Below are positions 45,830 to 56,227 of a stretch of DNA of 64,000 bases, in pieces. The notes beneath the pieces are model-generated. The model worked only from the letters and a program-made list of their open reading frames with translations, was not told where the DNA came from and did not search any database. Within the stretch, counting starts at the first letter, position 1. Every line of letters starts with the position of its first letter. A program made the translations under genes and the position numbers. Source of the DNA: Porodaedalea pini (taxonomy: Eukaryota > Basidiomycota > Agaricomycetes > Hymenochaetales > Hymenochaetaceae); NCBI GenBank assembly GCA_002794775.1, contig NBAY01000009.1, positions 558,001 to 622,000 of the forward strand. Direction: 5' to 3'.

Positions 45830-46135
45830 TGAATGGGGATAGACTGCTGGAGTAGCTCTAACATGTGCAACAATTTGAAGACGTCTTTTATGACATTGCA
45901 GAGCGCCTCAAATTGACCAGGAAAAGTTTATGCGACGAATGAGTACGGTAGCCCCAACAATGTCGAGCTCATCAATATTTCCAAAGAAGACGCTCTTGCG
46001 TACCCCAAGGTCGTGTGCATGGAGTTGACTATCACTCCCTATAAGGTAGATGCTAGTAGTAGTTGCAAGCGCCAGTCTTCCACATGTAAACGTAGCAGTT
46101 GAACTGAACCACGGACTATTGATGAATTGGAGACA

Positions 46136-46556
46136 GTCTAATAACAAGAAATACAGTACAAGAAATGTATAACGATATGAAGTTTGAGGATTGGTGACAG
46201 TCTAATGACAAGTGATACAGAATAATTGACATTTGGTGGAATGGAGACAGTCTGACGATGAGCAATACAGAACAAAGTGTCAATTGACAGAATGGCGACA
46301 GTTCGATGATGAGCGATTCAGGACAATTGATGATTGAAGACAGTCCGAAGATGAGAGAAACAGTTACCGTTTGATGGTAAGGGATACATGATGATTGACA
46401 ATTGATGGTTGAAGACAGTCCGAAGATGAGAAAAAACAGAGCAGTGCAACAGCAGAAGACGGTCCGATGATGAGTAATACAGAATGATGCGACAGTTGAT
46501 GAAAGGAAACAGTTCGTTGATGAGCAGTACAGAATGATTGATAGTCTTCGCATTTA
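46136..46556. repeat. Degenerate minisatellite, period about 50-65 bp
   Basis: About eight imperfect units, each with a core like GACAGTC(C/T)GA(C/A)GATGAG followed by AATACAGAA and a spacer containing AATTGAC/ATTGATGG. Cores occur near 46129, 46190, 46244, 46299, 46345, 46414, 46460 and 46506. The long minus-strand frame through it is a by-product of the repeat. Confidence 0.8.
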
Positions 46557-46569
46557 TTTGGCAAGCTCA

Positions 46570-47168
46570 TCAGGTGCTTTTTGTAGGGATGAGCCAATTC
46601 TCTAGGACTGTGGTCGACCGGTTCTCTTTTTCTGCCACTGCATCCTTTTTGCGAGGTTTCTTATTGGGACACCTTGAGGGACCAGCTGCCAGGGAACAAG
46701 GGTCGGTCATGGAAATGGCGCCTACAGAATGGGCTTGTATTCCAGACTTCATCACGTTGTTGGCATCCCCATCTGAGTCGATCGACGCAATTTTTCTTTT
46801 TTTTCCTGTTACAACTCCTGCAACTTGTGACGCCTTAACAGCAGTAGATGGCGATGGGTTATAACACGAGGGCCCAGGAGTCGCGGCCTTTTCAAGAGGG
46901 ACATCAGTCTCCTTAGCATCGGAAACCTCGTAGTAGGCAACCTGAACCATCGTGATCAGCTTTCTGTTTCACCTATGCGAGTAAAAATGTACCACCTTCC
47001 AATGCTTAAGCACACATTTGAACTGAACGACCTCAGCAAGACGCAATTCAACAGCAAGAGAATGTGGTGTCCCAGTTTCCCCGGATGGGCATTCAACGCC
47101 ACCGTGACCCGCATCTTGTCTCCTATGGTTTCATTGTGATCAAATTCAATATACAAGCGGAAAGACAT
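46570..47168 (-). CDS. Hypothetical basic/nuclear-looking protein, partial
   Basis: At least two exons. The downstream one (46570 to about 46940) encodes VAYYEVSDAKETDVPLEKAA, a Ser/Pro/Ala-rich region with basic clusters (GKKRKIASIDSD and NKKPRKKD) that look like nuclear localisation signals, ending ENWLIPTKST. Upstream, around 47000-47168, frames such as MSFRLYIEFDHNETIGDKMR and ELRLAEVVQFKCVLKHWK could join through a GT-AG intron just before VAYYEV. The upstream frames do not form one clean model. No known domain. It lies inside the inserted block. Confidence 0.4.
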
Positions 47169-47439
47169 GACACTGACCTTCAGTTGTGACCAACTTTATG
47201 TTGCGTACACAACTGAACTTAACAAACCTAAAGTCATACTGCCATGCCTTCATGCAGTGGTTAATTCTCGCATAAATAAGAATTTAGAAAAGCCATACCT
47301 GTTAGGATCCCAAGTGCGCATTCTCCTTTTTCCCTTCTTTCATCGTCTTCACCCTCTCCGACGTCCCTTCCCTCCCTACCCTCACCAGACTACATCTGAT
47401 GTTGCTCCTTCCGCTGACGTCACCCACTTATCGATCGCG

Positions 47440-47642
47440 TGACCCTTGCATGCGGTCACGGGCGATGTCATCCGCTCATTAGTAAGAACATTCCATGACG
47501 TTCCATCACATTCCACTTCCCAGGAACGTCATCCTCTTTATAGTAGTTAGGTCTCACAAGTGCTGCATATATAGGTAGCTCGTTCACCTGTATTGTCCCT
47601 TACCCCAGCATTCTTGGAATCCACTACTACTTGCTCTTGACA
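47440..47642. promoter_or_regulatory. Promoter-like stretch with repeated GTTCC/GATGTCATCC-like words
   Basis: Contains clustered near-repeats (ACATTCCATGACGTTCCATC, CATTCCACTTCCCAGGAACG) and a TATATAGGT element at 47567, followed by a C/T-rich leader to an ATG at 47643 that opens a 24-codon frame (MSSVTPVCLTPPLFTPGS then GTGAGC, a possible donor). It may be the promoter of a lost mobile-element gene. Confidence 0.35.
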
Positions 47643-47645
47643 ATG

Positions 47646-49102
47646 TCATCTGTGACGCCTGTGTGTTTGACTCCTCCCCTCTTCACTCCTGGGTCTGTGA
47701 GCGTGGTGGTCGCCTGAACGGCGCCTGCTATCATTCTCCCACGTCACTTGACCTCTGCCCACATCGTACGCGGGCATGATGGTTAAGTGATTGTTGAGTA
47801 TGTGGTCGTACTCTAACAGTACCCCGAACCCAGTCCTATCCACTATAAAGTAGTCACAACTATCTTTCTGTGGATGCAAGGTGCCAGAAATGGTGACCTT
47901 GTCGACACCAAATGCTTGCAGGCTTAGTAACAAGAAGGGATCAATGTCGGGATGAGGCAGGAATAGTTAAAGTCACGTACAAATTGAGGTCTGAAGCTGC
48001 CAGGATCTTGATGATCCCGGCAGCCTTCTCCTCCCAAGCCGCATCATGGGGGACATCGAGCAGAGAGACCATGCGTTTTCTGCACTTAGCGAAAGGGTCA
48101 AGCTCTGGTGAGAAGCACTCACAAAGGAACGTTGTATGCTCAGTTTTGGATACCAAATCTGAGCACAACATTTGACCCAGTAAGTCGAGCAATGGCTCGA
48201 GTACTGCATATTCTGAGTATGCAGTATTAGAAGTTAAGTTATATGCAACAAGTATAAGCTCACCTGTCGCCTTTGAAATCGCAAACCCAAGAGAAAATCT
48301 ATCAAAAAATTAAATAGTCAATATCAGAGTAATGATGTGAAAAGGAATGATATCTTACCTCTCTAGTAGTGTTTTGTCTCAGAGCTTGCTTGGTTGACAG
48401 GACAAGCATCAGCTGCCATTGAAAGTAGTGTATAGGCCTTTGAACACAGAGGAGATGGGGAAGCATTAGAATATATACAGGCAGAAACAATAATTGCTTA
48501 CAATGCGGCGGAGCTCACTCCTGATTTCCTTGATAGCCATCTGCCAGCTGCTGAAAAAGAACTTACATACGAGTCCGTAAAATGCGTCAGACATGGCAAG
48601 CTTAGCTGTATCTGATCTTTCATTCAAGACATAATACTAAATGAGACTCTAGGGTGAGAAACCTGGCCTCCTATAACAGCCACGTACAAGACTTACTACA
48701 ACTCCAGACAATAATTGTACCACGATGAGCTCCCAGCTCTCCTGGTGTACATGGTCCTGCTCCCTTCTATTATGACAGAGGCTTGATATAGTCTCTAGTA
48801 ATAGGTCGAATGCCACAGATGCGACATTCAACGAAGCTTCTGGGTACTGCATATAGAAGGGTGGGAGCGACATGTAGAATGCAGATGTGAGGTTTTCAAC
48901 AGCCTTCATAGATAGGGTCGTCATGTTCTGTAGAGACAAATTTAGCAAGCTTGTCCATCAACACACAGAAAACATGTACCATTGAGCCTGTGGAAGAGGC
49001 AATGTCGTCGAGGGTATTGTAGATGGCCAGTGGTGTTTTTCCGCATATTGTGGCGGACCTAAGACCCTCTATGGCGTCCCGGATGTCGATAATGGTCGTC
49101 AT
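47646..49102 (-). pseudogene. Multi-exon gene of unknown family, apparently disrupted
   Basis: The ATG at 49102 begins exon 48980-49102 (MTTIIDIRDAIEGLRSATIC and following), then exon 48697-48927 (NMTTLSMKAVENLTSAFYMS through ESWELIVVQLLSGVV), both with good splice borders. Later pieces include WQMAIKEIRSELRRI, FSLGFAISKATG, EPLLDLLGQMLCSDLVSKTE, DVPHDAAWEEKAAGIIKILA and DIDPFLLLSLQAFGVDKVTI, which form a helical-repeat-like protein. The last two are in different frames with no usable acceptor between them (about 47935-47975), so the gene looks broken. It sits within the inserted block. Confidence 0.45.
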
Positions 49103-50019
49103 GGTGGACAACGGCCAGGATGAACAGACAGAGACAGACGGCAGACGGCAGACTAACGCGCAGTCGTGACGATGGATGTACGCGGACGCGCTTCACAGCG
49201 CGACGCGTGAAGCGCGTCCACAAAATGTGGGAACTAACTTCTTATACAGTTCTGGCTCCCCTTGACCACTCCTCTCCAAGTCTGCAGTCTGTGCTCGTGA
49301 TACACTGATAGACTCATGTCATAGGCACATCGTAGCTGGCGCTTATGCATTTTTAACGCAACTCGTACTGCCATCATTATTTTTCTTCCTACCGGTAGCC
49401 CGATTCAATGAGACTTGATCACAGTCTATGCCAAAGACAACATACAGCGTACTATTCATTCTATCATGCAGGTAGCACGTCAATTCAACCTGGTGTCGCT
49501 CTAGCTTCTGCTGGTCCAGAGCAACGTCCTAGGCTGTTATTTATCAATTGGCTTGTGTCTGTCGGATCGGACCTTGAACAAGTTGAAGTCTCGCTGAAGC
49601 TCGAGATCGGCGGTGTCTACTCGGTGTCTACTTCCACATGCAATGCCGATGCCGCCCCTTCTTCTTTGGTTTGCTGGCTTTGTCTGAATCTGTTTAAGGA
49701 CTGTGGACTACTGAGCATGGCCAGATGGGGAAGAATGATGCATTTTGACTTACTTGTATGGAATGCAGGTCTTCTTTCTTGAGTCGTCATTTGACAAGCA
49801 CAACAAAAAGTATCCTATTTTTCATATTAATCTAGAGAGTCAGCGTGCTCCCTCCGTGCATAAGTACCTTGTTCCTCTCCAGTTTTCTCCTTCAACAGTC
49901 GCTGCACCGTAACCTCTTCTGCCCTGCGCATCACCATAGTCGACATGTAAGTGGCATGGCCTTGGAGCTCTGTCGATAAAGCACACGTCCGCTCACATAT
50001 GTATTTTCACATATCTCAG
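49103..50019. other. Interval between broken genes in the insert
   Basis: A 124-codon plus-strand frame (49408-49782, MRLDHSLCQRQHTAYYSFYH) lacks motifs and is not called. A probable splice donor (GACATGTAAGT, 49941-49951) and acceptor (CTCAG, 50019) suggest an upstream exon of the bromodomain fragment below. Confidence 0.35.
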
Positions 50020-50696
50020 GGAAGCATACAGTGACTGCTTCGCTGGAGAACGCCGTAGACATTTCCAATGGGCGTTCACGGCATTTCTCGAGGATCTGAA
50101 GGCGTGCGTTTTTCCTGAGGAGGTGTGTGGAAGTCCGTAAATCCTGACAAGTCCGCTATTAGCAAAGACGATGAAGGAATATTCACTCAGCCTGTCGATC
50201 TGTCGGCAGTCAGGGGATACCTGGTGGTAATCACCAGGCCCATGGATTTCGAGAAGATGGGATACAAGGTTAGGGATCATGCGTACGAATCTTACGATGA
50301 TTTTATGGTATTATTCTGTTCTTTCTTTCCATAAAATTTAAACTAATAGCCTGCTTAAAGGCTGACTTTCGTTTAATTATCGACAACGCGAAGAAGTTCA
50401 ACCACAAGTCAACGGACATCTTTAGAAAGGCTTGTGAACTGGAAGTATATGGTATTCGACAGATCACTGAAGCGCGATTTGCTGAGTTATTGGCGGCGAA
50501 AAGGCAGTCTGAGACCAAAGTCGGTGACACAATCCGACGACAATATATGCGCGAATTTTCGACTCTTCCGCCGCTACCAGCCTTGCCTTCGCTGTACACG
50601 GCCACGTCTTCGCTGAACAAAAGTGCAGCGATGAACCCAGATTCTTCGGACGAGATCGCATCAGGTCAAGCAGTACGACGTAGTGGGAGCACCTAG
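50020..50696 (+). pseudogene. Bromodomain gene fragment fused to the HSBP1 tail
   Basis: Two exons around an intron at about 50309-50360 encode the C-terminal half of a bromodomain: GIFTQPVDLSAVRGYLVVIT, RPMDFEKMGYKVRDHAYESY, DDFMADFRLIIDNAKKFNHK and STDIFRKACELE. These match the ZA-loop, the PMDF block and the Asn-containing acetyl-lysine pocket (IDNAKKFN). Upstream, ERRRHFQWAFTAFLEDLKAC is in another frame. The last codons (ASGQAVRRSGST) and stop come from the duplicated HSBP1 3' end starting at 50658. It looks like a truncated gene captured in the insert and given a new tail. Transcription is unknown. Confidence 0.65.
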
Positions 50697-51167
50697 CACC
50701 TGGTATCATGTACAATATTTTGATGGTGTGTCCTTTTCTTGTTCGGTTCGGGCGTCTCTCTGAGTAATCCTATTATTCAGCATTTGTGTATTCGTATTGT
50801 AACGTATAATGATTCGACACAATTTTTTGACGCGACGTCGACTGGTAGCAGGCGTCCGCCCAGACACCATAAAGATACAATACAACAATCGGTTGATCTG
50901 CCCCTGTTACACAATCTAAACATTTCTTTCTTGTACTCACTAAGTGATCAAGTCATAATATTGGTCACGACGGAGGCGGGCCGCATCTGTCCCGCACATA
51001 CTCATTAGCTCGATGCTGCTCTTGTCCTCCTACGCCCTCGAGCTGCTCGGGCATTTCACCATCCACATTTGTCTAGAGGTCAACAATCGTGAGAAGCGGG
51101 ATAAATGCAGAGACTAACGACCTACCCTTTCCCTGTCGGCGCCAGCTTCGATAAGCATGACAGCGAC
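50658..51167. repeat. Direct repeat copy 2 (uninterrupted)
   Basis: 510 bp matching 43550-44714 without the MITE. The left edge lies in the bromodomain-fragment frame, the right edge inside the intact gankyrin-type gene. It preserves the pre-insertion site of the MITE (ACAATCTAAACATTTC). Confidence 0.92.
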
Positions 51168-52173
51168 TTCCCCATGCGCACTCTCGATCGCTAGGTGCAA
51201 AGGTGTATTTCCTGGAAAAACGAGGTGATAACTCGACTTCCAAGACATCGGTAGGCTTATGACATACCAACTCGGTCACCCGTGTTCAGTCTTGGTTTAG
51301 GAGACCCTTCAGGGGGATGTAAAAGCAAATGAACGAAGCCGGTGGAACCTGTAGTCGCCGCTCGATGCCTGGCAAATTAACCATGAGGTTTCCGCTCTAG
51401 CATACATGAAGTATTAAATGCTCACAAAGGGAGCTGGTTTGCGCCATTCCTGGCATTGATCTGCACCATTTGTCAATTTATGCTATACATACAATAAAGA
51501 ACAGAAAGACCCACATCAGCATCTCTGGCTATGAGTAATCTGCCAATCTTGTTGACAGTTGTGAATTAGAAAGAAGCGAAGATAAAACATTGGTATCCGC
51601 GCACATCGATATGCTGCTTTGAAGCCGCATAATGCCTGAGAAGCAAGGTTAATCTCTGATCCGTTTCTTGCAGTCAATGACGCACAGTGGGGTTATGCCC
51701 TGCGCGGTCTTCTCGTTAACGTTTGCGCCCGCACCGAGCAACTCTCTGACAATCGCCTCGTGACCGGCACTGACTGTCTAAACTTGAGCAACAATGATCG
51801 CATAAAATGAGTCAGACATTCAACCTGCGCAGTGAAGAGGCGTCCATCCGCCGTGATCCTTGCTATCGACCTCGGCTTTATGCTCGATGAGGTAAGTGAC
51901 GATGTCGAGAGCGTCCTTGCTAGACGCAGCTGCACAATGCAGAGGTGTTCGCCCATCCTGTATATGAAAATAGGATTCTCGTCAGAAGTGATGTAGAGCG
52001 CATTGAGGTAACGTACTTCATCCTTAGCATTCACTAGTGCTTCGTTCTCTTCAATGAGGGCTCTCACCAGGGAAAACTGATCTGTCCATGATATTTAAGC
52101 CCCAAATTATTCGCAGACCCAGCGAGATTTTATACTTACTCTTCCTAGCGGCATTGTGAATGGAGAGCGCCAT
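50965..52173 (-). CDS. NAS6: Gankyrin-type ankyrin protein (proteasome assembly chaperone Nas6/PSMD10)
   Basis: Start ATG at 52173 (MALSIHNAARKNQFSLVRAL). Ankyrin repeats follow on short exons: DGRTPLHCAAASSKDALDIV, SKDHGGWTPLHCA, VSAGHEAIVRELLGAGANVN, HRAATTGSTGFVHLLLHPPE and VGNTPLHLAIESAHGEVAVM. The terminal exon 50965-51072 encodes NVDGEMPEQLEGVGGQEQHR, ANEYVRDRCGPPPS, which matches the conserved gankyrin C terminus. Nas6/gankyrin binds the Rpt3 ATPase during assembly of the 19S proteasome particle. The repeat-rich short exons make some borders uncertain. It is divergent from TFB2 across 169 bp. The last exons lie in the duplicated segment. Confidence 0.88.
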
Positions 52174-52342
52174 AGTTTAGATATTAAAAGGTGGAGGAGC
52201 AGGCAAAGGAAGCGCCACTCGAGCTGGTAGTGGTAGTGGTACGCGTTTTAAGACTCTTATGCCGCGTCATTTACTCGCGACCTCGTGACGCGTCCAGCCG
52301 ATCTCGGCTCGCGCCGAGCAACTCTGCTTCCTACTATTCACC
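52174..52342. promoter_or_regulatory. Divergent promoter region, gankyrin-type / TFB2
   Basis: 169 bp between divergent start codons, with a GTGGTAGTGGTAGTGG-like short repeat near 52220-52240 and a GC-rich centre. Both promoters must lie here. Confidence 0.45.
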
Positions 52343-54417
52343 ATGACTGACGAGACAGTCCCTTCTGAGGCGCCTCATCAATTGCTTCCCTTTCTCCAAC
52401 AACAATCTCAGGGTGCTTTGACACGGCTTTATGGTCGGCCTTCGTCATGTCTTTCGGTCTTCCGGTTTGCTCCTTTGTGTCTATTTTGTAAAATCACGTC
52501 TTAAGTAAATTTGAAAGTCTTCTGGCACCTATGGAACGCCAGATAGTCATGAACCTTCTTTGGCTGGAGTCTTCGGTACCGGCGACGATAATGTCCTCTT
52601 GGGTGACCAGCAAGGGAAAAAAGTGGATGAATAATGCCTCAGTAAAATAATTGTTTTGACTGATTCCTGTCTTAGACTGTACGAAAGCGCGCTATCGACT
52701 CTCGCTCGGCTTCATATAATCGGAAACCCATCGCAGAAGCTAAGCTTCAACCAAACATTCAAAGTTAGCCTACGACAAGCTATAACAGGAGGGTCTGTGA
52801 TTTCCCTCTTGGTTTGTTTTTGAGTGTTTAATACTGCCACATAAAGAGGTACGCATCGTAGCTTCGGTGTCCCAGCGTCCGACGGCGAGGAGAAACGTTC
52901 AAGTGTCACCCTTGAAACGCTCGATGCGTACGCTGTCGAGCGGTGGGAGGTATGTCGATCGTCATGTCCAATGATACGCAGACTCTGGCCTCATGTTTGA
53001 CTGCACAGACAATCTTGCATTACATGGTCTCATCCGGTACAGGACAGACGCCGGCAAAGCCATCGCAGGGTGTCCTATTCCTTCTCGAGAGGAGCGGACT
53101 GATGTCCGGACACGGGTTAGTATTCATACCGTTCCTTATCGCCATTTAGTTGGATAATTTAAGCCTCCGTCACGACAGGGGATTTATGAAGATCACATCG
53201 CTCGGCTTCCAGTTTCTTTTACACTCGCCTCATGCCCAGTTATGGGAGCTTCTGTTACAATATTTGCATATGGCAGAGGTATGGATGCACGTCAACTCGC
53301 CTCGCTTTAGATCTCACAATCTCCCAGGAGCGTCAAATGGACCTGATTGAAGTACTTGGCTTTCTTTTCATGCTGTCGGCGATGGAGCTAGGCCGGGTCC
53401 GTGTCCACCTTGATACGTTCGCCTTTTTTCTCTCTTACAACTATGCAGGGTTATTCCACTGAGAATCTAGGAGAGACGCAAAGAGCTATGTTGGAAGACC
53501 TCAGAGACTACGGACTCATCTGGCAAAAAAAGGTATGAATAAGCAGGCATTCTCAGAGCTCCGGCCTGACAGCTGGGCCCATTCATAGGCAACTTCGCGC
53601 AGATTTTATCCGACGAGGCTTGCGACCACACTCACATCTTCGCTCCCTCCGCTTCCCGCTTCCGATAGCACAGGCGCTGGTGCGCAGGCTCAAGGTTTCA
53701 TAATCCTAGAAACAAATTATCGGATTTACGCGTATACCGGTACGTTACTGGACGAATGTACTGGACCTTCACTGACAGATTTACTTCCACTGAGTCCAAT
53801 AGACAACCCGCTCCAGACAGCTGTCCTCAACCTCTTCGTCACATTAAAATATCGGTTTCCTAACCTCGTCGTCGGCTCAGTGACGCGTGATAGTGTCAAA
53901 AAAGCTCTGACCAATGGAATCACCGCTGATCAGGTTAGCCGCGAAACACGCAGTGGCGAGAAGATTTCTCAATCAGCTTTGTGGCGCAGATTATCAAGTA
54001 CCTAACGACGCACGCACATCCGCAGATGCGCAAAAATGTGAGTCGCTTGGTCGCTTCTTTTCTTCTTTCCCCATCAGTAGCTGATCTTCGACACGCTTTA
54101 CATCTAGAATCCACTGATACCAGTGACCGTTCAAGATCAAATTCGTTTGTGGGAATTAGAAAGAAATCGCTTGAAGACACAGGAAGGTCGGCATACTGAC
54201 TCTAGTTTCTCACTTAACTCTCACCAAGCTGCCCTTAGGCTACCTATATACTTCGTTCGCGTCCCAAGCGGACTATGACTTCGTTCTCAGGTATGCTAAA
54301 CAGTTGGGTGTCGTTCTCTGGGAGAACGCGACCAAGAGGTGCTTCTTTGGAAGTCTTGAGGGGCATGCGAATATCCGTGGGTTCATCGAACGTAGGACCG
54401 CTGGGGGCGGAGGTTGA
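52343..54417 (+). CDS. TFB2: TFIIH subunit Tfb2 (p52)
   Basis: Tfb2/p52 is a core TFIIH subunit that stimulates the XPB/Ssl2 ATPase in transcription and nucleotide excision repair. The ATG at 52343 gives [20 protein letters not shown], then [40 protein letters not shown] and [20 protein letters not shown]. First exons are 52343-52464, 52518-52622, 52676-52792. Later blocks are [147 protein letters not shown], and the C terminus ending [12 protein letters not shown]. About a dozen exons. It converges with the WOPR gene (195-bp gap). Confidence 0.94.
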
Positions 54418-54612
54418 TCGATCAACGATCATTTTTTCTCACCACACGAGGCAGGCAGAGCTGCGTTGTACTACATGGCTAATATAAAATCATTGTGAGA
54501 TAAATAATTCAAAGCAGTGTCCAAGAAACAGAGGTTGTTCGTAGTTATGTGTCTATCAGTCAAAGTGTAGCAAAGTGTAGCGTGTCAACAATCCAATTGT
54601 CCACGCTTTTCA

Positions 54613-56227
54613 TCACCATGTAGGAGGGAATTGAAATAAGTCACTGATCAGCGACGTCGGATCCGCCTGCGCAAAAGTGGCCTCGGCAACTGCTGATCTC
54701 GGACTGAGGCACGTCGGAATTACTGAAGACAGTGCACTAGAGTCCTTGTTGTCGAAAAGGGACGGCAGTGAGGTAAATCGGTGTGTTTGCCGAGGCTGTG
54801 TTGGTGTCGATGGCAAGGATGAGTAAGACGCCGGACTGTGTCGGGGCAAGTGAGGTGCCGTCCATGTCGACAATGAGAAGTCCGACTGGTCGCCGTATGA
54901 ATTGGACGATGAAACAGAGCAGTGAGAGGGTGGATTATATGCGAAAACACCCTCAAGGCCAATTCCGAGATCTGCACTCCATGCCGGTATTAAGTTAGAG
55001 GAGGCGTGTGGCCCTTGAACAGCAGTACTCTGCCGAGCGAAATCAAGCGATGACGGCATGCCGAATCTCTCAGACTGATGATTTACGCTCGTGAGTCGAT
55101 AGAGTTGGCTGGTAGGGTGGGATAAACAGGGGAACCCAGGGGTTGCCGCGACACTGAGCCATCCAAGATTGTTATCGAACGAGTGAGATGACGACGAGGA
55201 ACTCGTAGACGGAGAGATGTGTGGCTGATGAGGGTAGGGTGGCTTTGCCTCGATCGTAGGTGCGCTTGACATCACGTCTGGATACATCATACTATTTTGA
55301 GTCCGCGACACATAGTGCGGGATGCTTTGTTGCGGGATCGACGCTTGCGGCATGGAGGGAAACGGTACGTTGACTTGTCGAGACAATTCGCCATCTTCCG
55401 CGTCGCAGCTAGATGAGTGTCAGATCATTCGTCTTAAGTTCTATAATAAAAGCACGAACATGTATCTCGTCCTTCCGTCGAGTCCGTCGTCCATAATAGG
55501 CGGGATACGAAACTTTGTCGACTCCAACAGCTCTGGAGGTATATCCAGCGCCATGATATCGGCACGCGAGGTCAGAGGAAGAAGTCTTCCTAGTCTTACA
55601 TCCTCCTGATTGTAGTAGGCGATGAGATGATGATCAGAGCCGTCGACACCTATGGTAATCGTCTGGTGTGATCATAATCAGAATTTATGCTATACTACGA
55701 TTCCCTTGCACACCTTTTTAATGAGACCGTTGGGTTTGAAGCGTCCACTACCATCGCTGAGGCAACCGACCAGGGATTTCGCTAACTTCTGTTCAGCGAC
55801 TTCCGCTGGGGATAGCTCGTTCGCACTGCCCCGTCGCTTCGAGGCTCTGCGCTCCTCAGACGGAGTTCGAGAGTTTGACCTATCGCTCACTTCGCGATAT
55901 ACCTTGAAGTTAAAAGTTGGTCTTTCAGCTAGGGGACGTCGCGTTGGGGGGCAGCTCTTTACTCACAAGAAAGTTACCAACGATCCGAGACGCGGACCAG
56001 GAGAGGCCCTCAGTCCAGCGCTTTATTCCGCTTTCCTCATCGCTGAATATGAAGATAGCTCCGCTTCTGATCATAGCGCGTCGTTCGAGGTCATTTAGGC
56101 GGCGCGTAATGCGAGGAATGACGCCTTGACGAGCAGCTTGAATCAATCGTAGAGCATCGCCAGTGGTCTCTACAAAGCCGTAGAAAGGCTCAACTCTTGT
56201 CGACGGTAGCCGCGTAGTCAAAGCCAT
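54613..56227 (-). CDS. Gti1/Pac2 (WOPR) family transcription regulator
   Basis: Four exons (55967-56227, 55714-55902, 55460-55662, 54613-55408) give 482 residues. The N-terminal WOPR box is complete in two halves: FYGFVETTGDALRLIQAARQ, IPRITRRLNDLERRAMIRSG, IFIFSDEESGIKRWTEGLSW and SASRIVGNFLVYREV, then after a basic spacer GLIKKTITIGVDGSDHHLIA, YYNQEDV. This family includes Candida Wor1, Histoplasma Ryp1 and fission-yeast Gti1/Pac2, which bind DNA directly and govern morphology and development. The long C-terminal half is Ser/Pro/Gln/His-rich (IPQQSIPHYVSRTQNSMMYP) as in the family. A long upstream region (to about 58.4 kb) without genes fits the extended promoters of such regulators. Confidence 0.95.

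Noticed and set aside
46116..46553. 145-codon minus-strand frame rich in Cys/Ser
   Set aside because: It lies exactly on the minisatellite and reflects the repeat rather than a protein.
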